Of a DNA stretch of 64,000 bases, positions 45,121 through 54,315 are shown one piece after another. Source of the stretch: Methanococcoides methylutens MM1. Its GTDB lineage: Archaea; Halobacteriota; Methanosarcinia; Methanosarcinales; Methanosarcinaceae. Each line of letters starts with the position of its first letter. The stretch's first letter is position 1. The stretch covers positions 186,001 to 250,000 of the forward strand of contig NZ_CP009518.1 in assembly GCF_000970325.1 (NCBI RefSeq), in the 5' to 3' direction. The position numbers and the translations under genes were made by a program. Under the pieces are notes generated by a model. That model was not told the DNA's origin. It saw only the letters and a list, made by a program, of their open reading frames with translations, and searched no databases.

Positions 45121-46767
45121 ATGACATCTGAAACTGATGATAATTTCAGGGCTGCATGCAGGAAGCTGCTGGATATGGTCCTTGAGGGCAAGGTATCTGG
45201 CAATTTGGAGCTCAATGAGGCGAAGAAGGCGGTAAGCAAAGAGTTCAGGCTTTCAACCCTTCCGAAGAACCCTGACATTATCATGGCAGGAAACGATGAA
45301 GAGCAGAAGAAGGTGCGTGATACCCTTCGCCGCAAACCGGTACGTACTATTTCCGGTGTTGCAGTAATTGCAGCCATGACCTCTCCCTGTGCATGCCCGC
45401 ACGGCGTATGTGTGCCATGCCCGGGAGGTCCGAACTCCACATTCAATTCTCCTCAGAGCTATATGGGCAGGGAACCGGCTACGATGCGGGCCATGCAGTA
45501 TGAGTACGATCCCTACAGGATAGTCTCAGGTCGCCTCTCTCAGCTAAAGCAGATCGGACATGAGGTAGACAAGGCCGAGCTGATCGTCATGGGTGGTACG
45601 TTCTCTTCCCGGGCTATCGATTATCAGGAATGGTTCACGAAGCGCTGTCTTGAGGCGATGAATGATTTTTCAGGAACTGAGTGGCGCGACGATGTGCATC
45701 TAATAGGCAAGGACCATCCCTATGTTACTGTGGAGGATGTGCAGAAGGCCAATGAGACCGCAGCCATCAGGAACACAGGTATCACTTTTGAGACGCGTCC
45801 GGACTGGACGGATCAGGGGCATGTGGATCGCATGCTGGAACTTGGTGCCACGAAGGTGGAGATCGGTGTACAGAGCGTATATGATTTCGTTCTTGAGAGG
45901 ATGAGGAGGGGGCATACGGTTCAGGAGACCGTTGAGTCGAACCGGATGCTCAGGGACAGTGCGCTTAAGGTAGGGTTCCATATGATGCCTCATCTTCCGG
46001 GAGTGGATTCCGCAAGAGACCTTCGGGGTTTCAAGAGGCTTTTTACAGACAGCAAATTCATGCCAGACTACCTTAAGATATATCCCACTCTTGTCACAGA
46101 GGGCACACAGCTTCACGAGATGTGGGAGCGGGGCGAGTATGAGGCCCTGGACGATGAGGCTGCAGTGGAGCTTCTCGCAGACATCAAGGCGATCCTGCCA
46201 AAGTGGGTAAGGATGCAGCGCATACAGAGGGATATCCCATCTCCACAGATCCTTGCAGGTGTCCGGAAGAGCAACATCCGCCAGCTTGCAAAAGAGAGGC
46301 TTGAGGCAAGAGGTGGCAGATGCAGGTGTATCCGTTGCAGGGAGGTCGGTCACAATGTGCTCAAGGGTAATGAGCCGGACCCTGGCAGCATTGAGCTTAC
46401 CGTGGATTCCTATGAGTCCTGTGGCGGTAAGGAACATTTCATCTCATTCGAGGATACGACAAAAGATATTTTGATAGGCTTCCTCAGGTTGCGCTTCCCT
46501 AATTCTCCTCATAGGTATGAACTGCAGGATTCTGCACTTGTAAGGGAACTTCATGTTTATGGTTCCATGGTACCTGTGGGCAGGGGGGCTGCTGGTGCTG
46601 ACTGGCAGCATCGTGGATATGGTGCGGAACTTCTGGAGAATGCTGAGAATATTTCACGGGAGGCCGGTTACTCTAAGATCTCGATCATCAGTGGTATCGG
46701 TGTCCGGGAATATTATCGCAAGTTCGGATACTATCGTGATGGTGTCTATATGTCAAAGGACCTTTGA
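45121..46767 (+). CDS. elp3: Elp3, tRNA U34 carboxymethyl-modifying radical SAM / acetyltransferase
   Basis: 548 residues. The radical SAM cysteines are C90, C92, C97 and C100 in CACPHGVCVPCPGG. The C-terminal GNAT domain has RGAAGADWQHRGYGAELLENAE for acetyl-CoA. RCIRCREVGHN between them is the family's zinc-binding part. Elp3 adds a carboxymethyl group to wobble uridine using acetyl-CoA; archaea do this without the other Elongator subunits. It follows the RFC paralogue by 15 bp. Confidence 0.93.
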   Translation: MTSETDDNFRAACRKLLDMVLEGKVSGNLELNEAKKAVSKEFRLSTLPKNPDIIMAGNDEEQKKVRDTLRRKPVRTISGVAVIAAMTSPCACPHGVCVPCPGGPNSTFNSPQSYMGREPATMRAMQYEYDPYRIVSGRLSQLKQIGHEVDKAELIVMGGTFSSRAIDYQEWFTKRCLEAMNDFSGTEWRDDVHLIGKDHPYVTVEDVQKANETAAIRNTGITFETRPDWTDQGHVDRMLELGATKVEIGVQSVYDFVLERMRRGHTVQETVESNRMLRDSALKVGFHMMPHLPGVDSARDLRGFKRLFTDSKFMPDYLKIYPTLVTEGTQLHEMWERGEYEALDDEAAVELLADIKAILPKWVRMQRIQRDIPSPQILAGVRKSNIRQLAKERLEARGGRCRCIRCREVGHNVLKGNEPDPGSIELTVDSYESCGGKEHFISFEDTTKDILIGFLRLRFPNSPHRYELQDSALVRELHVYGSMVPVGRGAAGADWQHRGYGAELLENAENISREAGYSKISIISGIGVREYYRKFGYYRDGVYMSKDL

Positions 46768-46908
46768 CATATCCATCAGTTGGCTCCGGGTTACTGTATT
46801 TCCGTATATCTTCAATACATTTATAACGTAGTTCTGTGTATTCTCTCTAAATACCTGTGATTATGGCGTTCGTTTGGGAAATTTGTTAAAATTGACCGGG
46901 AGGTCAGC

Positions 46909-47256
46909 ATGACCATTGATAATTCTAATGAAGAGATCGTGAGGCTTTTAAAAGAGATAAGCGGCAAGCTGGACCGCATCCTTATGCAGGGTTCATCTAA
47001 CATTGAGCCGGAAAATGGTATCTTTGAAGTACTCGATGTGATGACATTACTTACACTCCCTGATCATCTGCGTGAGACCGCAACAGCGCTCTTCGAGCTG
47101 GGATCAGCAACTGCGGAAGATCTTGCAAAGAAGACCCATAAGGAGCGAGCTGTGGAAAGTAATTACCTGAATCAGCTTGTGAGGATGGGGCATGTTGTAA
47201 AGAGCCGTTCTGGCAGAAAAGTTTACTTTAGTATAGGTGAAGGATTGGGTAAATAA
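46909..47256 (+). CDS. Winged-helix transcriptional regulator
   Basis: 115 residues. An N-terminal helix with heptad leucines (EEIVRLLKEISGKLDRILM) may dimerise. The rest is a winged helix: TATALFELGSATAEDLAKKT, YLNQLVRMGHVVKSRSGRKVYFSIG, whose wing matches ArsR/MarR-like regulators. The ligand and targets are unknown. It precedes the ParA/MinD-like gene in the same direction, separated by 192 bp with a separate TATA box. Confidence 0.75.
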   Translation: MTIDNSNEEIVRLLKEISGKLDRILMQGSSNIEPENGIFEVLDVMTLLTLPDHLRETATALFELGSATAEDLAKKTHKERAVESNYLNQLVRMGHVVKSRSGRKVYFSIGEGLGK

Positions 47257-47390
47257 GTATAATTTTGTTTCTTAATAGGTACATAGTCACTATAATTTGT
47301 ACATTTATGGGTATCATTAGTCAAATATTCACATTGCCACATGTTAGTAAAGTATACTTTACTTCTTAGCAATTGTTCTGTGAAATACTA

Positions 47391-47397
47391 TTATATA
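47391..47397 (+). promoter_or_regulatory. TATA box of the ParA/MinD-like gene
   Basis: TTATATA, 52 nt before the gene. The 16 nt from 47391 to 47406 are identical to the thermosome promoter at 10015-10030. Confidence 0.5.
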
Positions 47398-47448
47398 GAA
47401 GTTCATCGTCCTACTTCATCAGGGAAAATTTGATAAAAAGGGATCTGA

Positions 47449-48207
47449 ATGGGAATAACTATCGCGGTACACTCTTCAAAAGGCGGATCAGGTAAGACCT
47501 CCTTCGCCATTAACCTGGCATTCGCATATGTTTCTGAAGGTAAGAACGTATGCCTTATTGACGCAGACCTTAAAGCTCCAAGTCTTTTTAATTATATGTT
47601 CCCGGATTCCGATCGCTGGCTTAATGATGTCCTTGAGGGCAGGTGTGGAATCAGGGATGCTATCGTTGAGGTAGAAGATACCAATACTCTTCCCGGTAGT
47701 TTATGTGTGGGATATTGTAATCCTGAGATCGAGGCAGTCCGCGAGATGTCCGGGAAAGACCGCAAATGGCAGGCAAAGGCCCTGAAGAACATAATGGCTG
47801 CGAAGAAAGAGCTTTTCTCATTCGGTACGGATGTCCTGATCATTGATACAGGTCCGGGTGTGGATTTCACTTCTGTCAACGCAATAGCAGCGGCCGATTA
47901 TGTTGTGATGGTCACAAAACCTGATAAATCTCACCAGAAGTACATGGAGCAGGTGATCGAAGGCATTTACATTCCACTCACAAAGCCTTATGGTGTCATC
48001 ATGAACAAGTGTCATAGCAACAGTCCTATGTCGATATCAGGTTTGAATGAGTCGGATGTGCCTGTTCTTGCATCGATTCCATGTCTTTGTGACGTTGCTA
48101 TCAGAGGGGACACAGAGGTCCTGACAATATCGGAGCCTGATCACCCGTTCTCAAAAGCTGTTTTCACGGTTGTCGGGGCGATCGATGAGGGCCTTTCAGG
48201 CGAATGA
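47449..48207 (+). CDS. ParA/MinD-family P-loop ATPase
   Basis: 252 residues. The deviant Walker A motif KGGSGKTS is at 11-18 with CLIDADLKAPSLFNYM following, and Walker B as VLIIDTGPGVDF. The early lysine K11 is that of MinD/ParA proteins. No C-terminal amphipathic membrane-targeting helix of MinD is obvious. Possible roles are positioning of cell components or an assembly chaperone like NBP35-type ATPases; no C-x-x-C cluster-binding pair is seen. It follows a winged-helix gene, which could be its regulator. Confidence 0.82.
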   Translation: MGITIAVHSSKGGSGKTSFAINLAFAYVSEGKNVCLIDADLKAPSLFNYMFPDSDRWLNDVLEGRCGIRDAIVEVEDTNTLPGSLCVGYCNPEIEAVREMSGKDRKWQAKALKNIMAAKKELFSFGTDVLIIDTGPGVDFTSVNAIAAADYVVMVTKPDKSHQKYMEQVIEGIYIPLTKPYGVIMNKCHSNSPMSISGLNESDVPVLASIPCLCDVAIRGDTEVLTISEPDHPFSKAVFTVVGAIDEGLSGE

Positions 48208-48208
48208 T

Positions 48209-49009
48209 TCAGTTTTTATTATCCTCTTCAAGCATGCCTTTTACTTCATCCACATAATTCAGGATCTCAGTTTCCTTTTTCTCCCGGACCTGGTCATGGT
48301 ATGTTTCCGATTCCATGAGAGTGTTCTGAAGTGATATTATCAGCATATACATGATCGCAGCTGCGGCAAGTGCAAGTGTTATCCTTTCAATTGGATAGAT
48401 CATGATCACCGAGGCGAACATCTGTGGAGGCAGGTCAAAGAGCAGTGTGGCACTTATGCTGCCTGCAAGGTGGTCTGCAAGGATCGCCATCAGTGATGCA
48501 AGGAGCAGGAATATGAATTTAAAGATGTTCTCTTCCCTGTCCTTTAGTTTATAATTGAAGGCGAAGAAGCCACCAAGTGTTAGAATATGGAACCAGGGGT
48601 AGTAGTATACACTTCTTCCCAGGGGCGTTACGTACCAGAGCAGGATCAGGACTCCAAATATTGCCATTGCAGCTTTTTCTTTCTTTATGATACAAAGACC
48701 TGCTACTGCAGATGCTATTGCTACAAAGAAAGGGGTAAGCAGATGGAATGTATCCGGTGTGCCTCCTCTTATCAGCGTATGTCCCATAATACCGGTAAAG
48801 GAGACGATTGTTCCCCAGAAAGGCCCCAGTATCAATCCGTTCAATGCACCAAAGGATACGACCGAACTTATCCTTGCTCCCTCTATGCCGATAAGGTTCT
48901 CAAAATCCGGGAACCAGCTTGCAAAATATGTTATTATTATTGCAGAAAGCACATACAGTGCTGTAAGTTTCCTCTTTTTGATAAGCTGGTTGTATATATC
49001 AATGATCAC
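48209..49009 (-). CDS. Membrane protein resembling an ECF transporter S component
   Basis: 266 residues with about seven hydrophobic segments. SSVVSFGALNGLILGPFWGT and GIMGHTLIRGGTP have the glycine-rich pattern of ECF substrate-capture proteins. A charged C-terminal tail of about 50 residues (SETYHDQVREKKETEILNY) is atypical. No ATPase or coupling gene is adjacent, so it might share the biotin operon's energizing module (inference). One base separates its end from the convergent ParA-like gene. Confidence 0.6.
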   Translation of the reverse strand: MIIDIYNQLIKKRKLTALYVLSAIIITYFASWFPDFENLIGIEGARISSVVSFGALNGLILGPFWGTIVSFTGIMGHTLIRGGTPDTFHLLTPFFVAIASAVAGLCIIKKEKAAMAIFGVLILLWYVTPLGRSVYYYPWFHILTLGGFFAFNYKLKDREENIFKFIFLLLASLMAILADHLAGSISATLLFDLPPQMFASVIMIYPIERITLALAAAAIMYMLIISLQNTLMESETYHDQVREKKETEILNYVDEVKGMLEEDNKN

Positions 49010-49099
49010 AATATACTATTGTCCTCTGTATTATATAATACTTTAAGGATACATTTTCTTTTTTTTGTACGGTTTGCAAAGTGATTCTCATCAGAAATG

Positions 49100-49109
49100 A
49101 TATATATAG
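49100..49109 (+). promoter_or_regulatory. TATA box of fae-hps
   Basis: ATATATATAG, centred about 32 nt before the ATG at 49137, so the mRNA should have a very short leader. Confidence 0.6.
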
Positions 49110-49136
49110 TCATGGCAATTTAGCGGATTGATAACT

Positions 49137-50327
49137 ATGATGTTTATTGGAGAAGCTCTAATTGGCGAGGAACCAGAACTCGCACACGTCGATCTTATGA
49201 TCGGGGACAAGGAGGGACCTGTCGGACAGGCGTTCGCAACAGGCATGACCCAGCTTTCAGCTGGTCACACACCTCTTCTTTCCGTGATCCGCCCGAACCT
49301 GCCGACAAAGCCATCTACACTGATCGTTCCTAAGGTGACAGTGAAGAACATGGACCAGGCCGCACAGATATTCGGTCCTGCCCAGGCAGCTGTTGCCAAG
49401 GCAGTCGCTGATGCTGTGGAAGAAGGTGTCGTTCCTACAGACCAGGTAGAAGACCTTGTGATCATCGCAAGCGTATTCATTCACCCACAGGCTGTAGACT
49501 ACAACCGTATCTTCAGGTACAACTACGGTGCTACAAAACTTGCTCTCAAGCGCGCACTGGACAACTTCCCTGACATCGACACTGTGCTCGATGAGAAGGA
49601 CAAGTCCTCACACGCTATCATGGGATTCAAGGTATCAAGGCTCTGGGATGCCCCATACCTTCAGGTTGCACTTGACAACCCGAACATCGGTGCTATCACC
49701 AACGTCGTCAAGCAGCTTCCAAAGAGCGACCACCTGATCCTCGAAGCAGGTACACCTCTTATCAAGCGCTATGGTGTGGACGTTATCACCAAGCTGCGTG
49801 AGATCAAGCCTGACGCATTCATCGTTGCTGACCTTAAGACACTTGACACAGGTAACCTTGAGGCACGTATGGTGGCAGACGCAACCGCAGACGCAATCGT
49901 GGTTTCCGCACTTGCACCTATTGCAACACTCAATAAGGCTATCGCAGAAGCACACAAGACAGGTATCTCTGCTGTCATGGACACACTGAACCAGCCAGAC
50001 CCTGTAGCTGTACTTGAACAGCTCGACGAGCTTCCTGATGTTGTGGAACTTCACCGCGCAATCGATATCGAAGAGACTGCTCACGCATGGGGCAGCATCG
50101 AAGGTATCAAGGCAATTGGTGAGAAGCGCAACAAGAAGATCCTTGTGGCAGTAGCAGGCGGTGTACGTGTTGACACAATCTCCGATGCACTTGGCGCAGG
50201 CGCTGACATCCTCGTTGTTGGAAGGGCTATCACCAACTCCAAGGACATCAAGCAGGCAGCTGACCAGTTCATTGAAGGCCTGAACAAGCCAGAGATCGAC
50301 CAGTTCAGGGTAATGACCGATTTCTAA
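49137..50327 (+). CDS. fae-hps: Fused formaldehyde-activating enzyme / 3-hexulose-6-phosphate synthase
   Basis: 396 residues from the ATG at 49137, which places the catalytic histidine of Fae at H17 in LAHVDLMIG, as in characterised enzymes. Residues 1-165 form Fae, which joins formaldehyde to tetrahydromethanopterin; residues ~170-396 form Hps, with [16 protein letters not shown] and GGVRVDTI, which acts in the ribulose monophosphate pathway. In methanogens the fusion releases formaldehyde while making ribulose 5-phosphate. The preceding in-frame TTG at 49128 is less likely. Confidence 0.93.
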   Translation: MMFIGEALIGEEPELAHVDLMIGDKEGPVGQAFATGMTQLSAGHTPLLSVIRPNLPTKPSTLIVPKVTVKNMDQAAQIFGPAQAAVAKAVADAVEEGVVPTDQVEDLVIIASVFIHPQAVDYNRIFRYNYGATKLALKRALDNFPDIDTVLDEKDKSSHAIMGFKVSRLWDAPYLQVALDNPNIGAITNVVKQLPKSDHLILEAGTPLIKRYGVDVITKLREIKPDAFIVADLKTLDTGNLEARMVADATADAIVVSALAPIATLNKAIAEAHKTGISAVMDTLNQPDPVAVLEQLDELPDVVELHRAIDIEETAHAWGSIEGIKAIGEKRNKKILVAVAGGVRVDTISDALGAGADILVVGRAITNSKDIKQAADQFIEGLNKPEIDQFRVMTDF

Positions 50328-50328
50328 G

Positions 50329-50346
50329 CGTGCGTTTCATCGCACG
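50329..50346 (+). terminator. Terminator or attenuator between fae-hps and tpiA
   Basis: CGTGCG-TTTCAT-CGCACG is a perfect 6-bp stem followed by TTCCCTTTTTTA. The tpiA start lies only 25 bp downstream, so some read-through is likely. Confidence 0.7.
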
Positions 50347-50370
50347 TTCCCTTTTTTACGGGGGGATACA

Positions 50371-51036
50371 ATGAGACCATTGATCGTATTGAATCTGAAG
50401 ACCTATCTTGAGGGTACCGGGGAAGGTGCTGTCAGGATCGCTGAGGCCTGCAGGGATGTGGGTGAGGCAAGTGGTATCGAGATCGCAGTGGCACCACAGC
50501 TCTGTGATGTCTACAGGGTTGCATCCCAGGTGGATGTCCCGGTGTACTCACAGCATATCGATGGTGTGGGTGCAGGAAGTTTCACAGGCCACGTATTTGC
50601 CAGATCTGTAAAGGATGCCGGTGCGGTGGGTACACTTATCAACCACTCCGAGCGCCGATTGAACCTTGCGGACATTGAAGCATCCATTACCGCCGCAAAA
50701 GGTGAGGGACTTCGGACGATAGTTTGTACCAATAACATCGCTACAACAGCAGCAGCAGCTGCATTAAAACCTGACTTTGTTGCAGTGGAGCCACCGGAAC
50801 TTATCGGTTCAGGCATTCCTGTTTCAAAGGCAGATCCTGAGGTCGTAAGAGGCTCAGTCAGTGCCGTTGAGCGCATCGATGCTGATGTGAAGGTGCTCTG
50901 CGGTGCAGGAATTTCAAAAGGAGAGGACCTTAAGGCTGCAATGGAACTGGGTTCCGTTGGAGTGCTCCTCGCATCCGGTATTGTCAAGGCGGAAGATCCA
51001 AAGGCAGCGCTCGAGGATCTTGTAAGCCTGATCTGA
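50371..51036 (+). CDS. tpiA: Triosephosphate isomerase, archaeal type
   Basis: 221 residues, the short archaeal form. LNLKTYLEGTGE carries the N-K catalytic pair of the first loop; the catalytic histidine is in GTLINHSERRL and the glutamate in FVAVEPPELIGSG. CGAGISKGEDL provides the phosphate-binding loop. It interconverts dihydroxyacetone phosphate and glyceraldehyde 3-phosphate. It lies 43 bp after fae-hps, with an intervening hairpin. Confidence 0.94.
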   Translation: MRPLIVLNLKTYLEGTGEGAVRIAEACRDVGEASGIEIAVAPQLCDVYRVASQVDVPVYSQHIDGVGAGSFTGHVFARSVKDAGAVGTLINHSERRLNLADIEASITAAKGEGLRTIVCTNNIATTAAAAALKPDFVAVEPPELIGSGIPVSKADPEVVRGSVSAVERIDADVKVLCGAGISKGEDLKAAMELGSVGVLLASGIVKAEDPKAALEDLVSLI

Positions 51037-51066
51037 TACTTAAAAATGATTCCAAAAAAAGTAAGT

Positions 51067-51082
51067 GATGCCTTATGGCATC
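51067..51082. terminator. Bidirectional terminator after tpiA
   Basis: GATGCC-TTAT-GGCATC, with seven T after it and an A-run (51053-51060) before it, so it can serve both converging genes. Confidence 0.85.
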
Positions 51083-51105
51083 CTTTTTTTAAATTTATTA
51101 TTTCC

Positions 51106-51420
51106 TCACAGGAAATACCATGCTATGAACAACAGGAATGTTGAGAACCCTACCTTTATTCCCATGGTAAGTTCTACGTGAAGGTTGCGTGCAACCATAT
51201 TGGATATTCCGATGGGCGGTGGTGATAACAGGAGTGCTGCCAGGAACATTGAGACGCCTGATATGTAATTGTTCTCCACAATAATGAGGTATAGCCCTGA
51301 AATTCCCAGGTATATTCCGAAGATGGCTATGAACAAAAGTCCCATTTTGTAGAATCGAAGGTATTTTTCGATTCCTCCGGGAAGCATACCGGCAGTCTGC
51401 AATTTATCAGTTTTAGTCAA
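51106..51420 (-). CDS. Small membrane protein of unknown function
   Basis: 104 residues with three hydrophobic segments: MGLLFIAIFGIYLGISGLYL, ISGVSMFLAALLLSPPPIGI and MGIKVGFSTFLLFIAWYF. The N-terminal 25 residues are soluble. The PPP between segments two and three is distinctive. No family is recognised. It is a single gene, convergent with tpiA. Confidence 0.65.
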   Translation of the reverse strand: MTKTDKLQTAGMLPGGIEKYLRFYKMGLLFIAIFGIYLGISGLYLIIVENNYISGVSMFLAALLLSPPPIGISNMVARNLHVELTMGIKVGFSTFLLFIAWYFL

Positions 51421-51479
51421 AAGTTCACCCCTGTCATTGTTTAATCTGAATTACTAAATTTGTTTTCATGGCATAAATA

Positions 51480-52805
51480 TCAGATGGGGTCATGGCCTCT
51501 TATTCCGCATCCAAGGCCCCGGAGCAGTTCTTCGATGTCTTCCTGCACCTCTGCGGCAGGAAGGTCTCCGAGTATGTTAATGCGATATGTTGTGCTGAGC
51601 CTGTTATCGGATATGCCTGTATATGTGTCAATAATACTGACAGATACGATCCTCTCATCGCAGGAGAGCACTTTCTCTATGGTTGCCGGATCTGCTCCTG
51701 CAGGTATCAGGGCGGAGATATCCCTGACCGGATGGTTCAGAGTGTTGATCTTCCATTTTTTCAGTTCCGCATCAGTGAGCAACCTGACATTCTCAGTCCT
51801 CAGGGCGATGGTTCGGTCACCTCTTGATAGCGTTACTGTCAAAGGTGTGACCTTTTCGATGATGCCGACATGTGTTACGCCGGAGTAGGTGTGCAGGAGT
51901 CCCCTTTCTTTACCTGCGGATGCGATCATTTCCTCAAACTCAGCGATCTTTGAATTGATGAGCTTGTCCGACCTGTGCAGTGCGGATGCCGTGTCTTTGA
52001 AGTGGGCTGCAGCATCTGTCATCTTCTTGCAGAACGCTTCGGTGTCCTGTTCCCTTACTATATCCGAAAGCAGGTTGCATTCATTGATGAATGCCTCGTG
52101 GACATTGAGTACCTGTTCGTTCTTCATCTGTATATGGGCGTAGAGGTATGGGTTCTGACCAAGGATCCTTCCCACGAAATCCACCATGATCTCGTATACC
52201 GGGCTCATGAAACGACGGGACTTGCTTATGTCAAAGTCAAGGCTCTTGAACGTGGTCCCAATGGTAATGTATGCAAAATGGGTAAGTCCCTGGACCACGG
52301 AAACGAACTTATCATGCTCTTCCGGGTCTATGATCTCAATATGTGCACCACTCTTCTCAAAGAGTCCATGCATGATCGGGAACCATTTCTCACAGCGTCC
52401 TTTTGTGGGACTCATTATGACGATCTGCCCCTGTAAGGTGGGGATGGATGGCCCGAACATGGGGTGTGTTCCCAGTATCTCCACGCCTTCAGGGGCAAAT
52501 TCCCTCATTGCGTTGACGGGTTCGGCCTTGATGGAGGTGAGGTCCATGAGGAGGCTTCCCTTCTTCATTTTCGGTGCGGTCTCCTTGATGACCCTTGCAG
52601 TGATATCTATGGGTACGGTGATGACAACTACATCTGCCTCTCCGATCTCTTTGTCAAGGTCTGTGGCAAATTCAACTCCCATCTGTTCAGCGATCTCGGT
52701 CTTTCCACTGCTTCCCCATACGATCACCTCGTAGCCGTGATGTAGGAAGAACTTAGTGAACCACTGGCCCATACCTCCGGTTCCGCCGATGATGAGCATC
52801 TTCAT
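51480..52805 (-). CDS. tyrA: Prephenate dehydrogenase with C-terminal FDX-ACB-like domain
   Basis: 441 residues. The Rossmann motif GGTGGMGQW is at 8-16; VVVITVPIDIT and LGTHPMFGPS (with the catalytic histidine) mark TyrA, and the dimerising helical domain runs to about residue 280. Residues 354-437 do not look like the ACT domain often fused to TyrA. HPVRDISALIP, VSIIDTYTG and RLSTTYRINI followed by a helix and CGIRG follow the order of the ferredoxin-fold anticodon-binding domain of PheRS. The preceding region (about 290-350) resembles a small beta-barrel. It overlaps aroE by 4 bp and is last in the aromatic operon. Confidence 0.9.
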   Translation of the reverse strand: MKMLIIGGTGGMGQWFTKFFLHHGYEVIVWGSSGKTEIAEQMGVEFATDLDKEIGEADVVVITVPIDITARVIKETAPKMKKGSLLMDLTSIKAEPVNAMREFAPEGVEILGTHPMFGPSIPTLQGQIVIMSPTKGRCEKWFPIMHGLFEKSGAHIEIIDPEEHDKFVSVVQGLTHFAYITIGTTFKSLDFDISKSRRFMSPVYEIMVDFVGRILGQNPYLYAHIQMKNEQVLNVHEAFINECNLLSDIVREQDTEAFCKKMTDAAAHFKDTASALHRSDKLINSKIAEFEEMIASAGKERGLLHTYSGVTHVGIIEKVTPLTVTLSRGDRTIALRTENVRLLTDAELKKWKINTLNHPVRDISALIPAGADPATIEKVLSCDERIVSVSIIDTYTGISDNRLSTTYRINILGDLPAAEVQEDIEELLRGLGCGIRGHDPI

Positions 52806-53614
52806 AGTCTCAGAGCCTCCATTGCGGCCTTTTTCATCACGTCCACAGGTGGTTCCACGCCGGTCCAGATGCGGAATGCTTCTGCACCCTGATAGACAAG
52901 CATCATGATACCTGTGACCGGTGTTGCACCGGCAGCTTCTGCTTCCTGAAGCAGGCGTGTCTTGAGTGGATTGTAAACTATATCAAAAACTGTAAGGTCG
53001 GAGTGCATCTGCTCTGCGTTAACGATGCAATCTCCTATGTTCGGATCCATTCCCACGGTGGTGGTATTGATGAGTATATCAGTATCCTCCAGGCACCTGT
53101 CCAGTACGTCCAGCCCGAAGCCGTTGACCTTACCAACCTCGGCTGCCAGTGTCATGGCCCGCTCAGGGGTCCTGTTGGCAATGTTGACCTTTGCACCGGC
53201 TTCTGTGAATGTGAAAGCGATAGCTCTGGCGGCGCCTCCGGCACCAAGTACCAGTACGTTCTTATCTTCAATATCTACCCCTGCATCTTCCAGTGTCTTC
53301 CGGGCGCCGATGCCGTCGGTATTGTATCCTTTGATACCATCCTTGAAGTCGATAGTATTGACAGCTCCGATCCTTGCGGCCAGCGGGTCGGTCTCAATGA
53401 GTCCGATGGCATTCTCCTTTAACGGGACTGTGAGGTTAAGTCCTCCGAATCCCATTGCCTTTGCACCTTTTATGGCATCTCCAAGGTTCTGCTTTTCCAC
53501 CCTGAAGGCATGGTATGTGCAGTCCATGCCCAGTGCTTCGAAGGCTGCATTGTGCATGACTGGTGAAATTGAGTGTGCGATTGGGTCTCCGAGAACTCCG
53601 AATACCTGTTTCAT
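52802..53614 (-). CDS. aroE: Shikimate dehydrogenase
   Basis: 270 residues. FGVLGDPIAHSISPVMHNAA at the N-terminus holds the shikimate-binding serines; NLTVPLKENA holds the catalytic lysine; VLGAGGAARAIAF binds NADP and is followed by NRTPERA, whose N-R-T clamp prefers NADP. It reduces 3-dehydroshikimate to shikimate. Overlaps of 4 bp with both aroD and tyrA show translational coupling. Confidence 0.94.
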   Translation of the reverse strand: MKQVFGVLGDPIAHSISPVMHNAAFEALGMDCTYHAFRVEKQNLGDAIKGAKAMGFGGLNLTVPLKENAIGLIETDPLAARIGAVNTIDFKDGIKGYNTDGIGARKTLEDAGVDIEDKNVLVLGAGGAARAIAFTFTEAGAKVNIANRTPERAMTLAAEVGKVNGFGLDVLDRCLEDTDILINTTTVGMDPNIGDCIVNAEQMHSDLTVFDIVYNPLKTRLLQEAEAAGATPVTGIMMLVYQGAEAFRIWTGVEPPVDVMKKAAMEALRL

Positions 53615-54312
53615 TGAAGCATCTCCAGTGCTTTCTTAAGTTCGTGTACTTTCAGCTGTCCGGGTGCAACAGCATTTGATACGCTTGCATAGGTAAGTTT
53701 TGAACCGTAGCATGGCCCGACGATCCGGGTATGCTTGCCGAGCTGTCCCATTGCGATGGTGCAGACGTTATTCTCACTTAATGTGACCTCTAGAAGGGCA
53801 AGGACGTCCTGCATGCTGTTTGGCATCACTGCAAGTTTAGCGATATCCGCTCCTGCCTGCCTGGACTTCTCTAGGATATCCCTGATAACTGCCTTGTCAG
53901 GCGTTCTCTCGAAATCATGGGATGATATGATGACCGTTGTTCCCGCTTCCTTTGCTCTTTTTATGAGCCGGTCACGAAGTTCCGGGTCTGCGCTAAGCTC
54001 CACATCGATGGCATCTGTGAATGGCAGGATCTCTTCAAGCAGGGTAATCCTGTCCTCTTCCGAGCCTTCCCAGTTTCCTCCCTCAGCTTGTAACCTATTG
54101 GTTGCAATACAAGGAAGTTTTGTGTCGGAACGAAGCTTTTTGAGCAGATCTGCTGCAGTTTCAGGGGTATCTATTCCGAGCAGGTCGAGCCTGATCTCAA
54201 GGACATCCGCTCCTGTGGATGCAGCTGCTTTTGATTGGGTAAGAGGGTCCTTGCTGATGGCTGCAACAATGGCTGCCCTCTTATCCAGGTCGAAATTACC
54301 TATGTGTACCAT
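53611..54312 (-). CDS. aroD: 3-Dehydroquinate dehydratase, type I
   Basis: 233 residues. ADVLEIRLDLLG near 35-46, the histidine in VIISSHDFERTP and the Schiff-base lysine in IAKLAVMPNS are the type I residues. GKHTRIVGPCYGSKLTYAS closes the active site. It dehydrates 3-dehydroquinate. It follows the DHQ synthase gene by 3 bp and overlaps aroE by 4 bp. Confidence 0.93.
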   Translation of the reverse strand: MVHIGNFDLDKRAAIVAAISKDPLTQSKAAASTGADVLEIRLDLLGIDTPETAADLLKKLRSDTKLPCIATNRLQAEGGNWEGSEEDRITLLEEILPFTDAIDVELSADPELRDRLIKRAKEAGTTVIISSHDFERTPDKAVIRDILEKSRQAGADIAKLAVMPNSMQDVLALLEVTLSENNVCTIAMGQLGKHTRIVGPCYGSKLTYASVSNAVAPGQLKVHELKKALEMLQ

Positions 54313-54315
54313 ATC

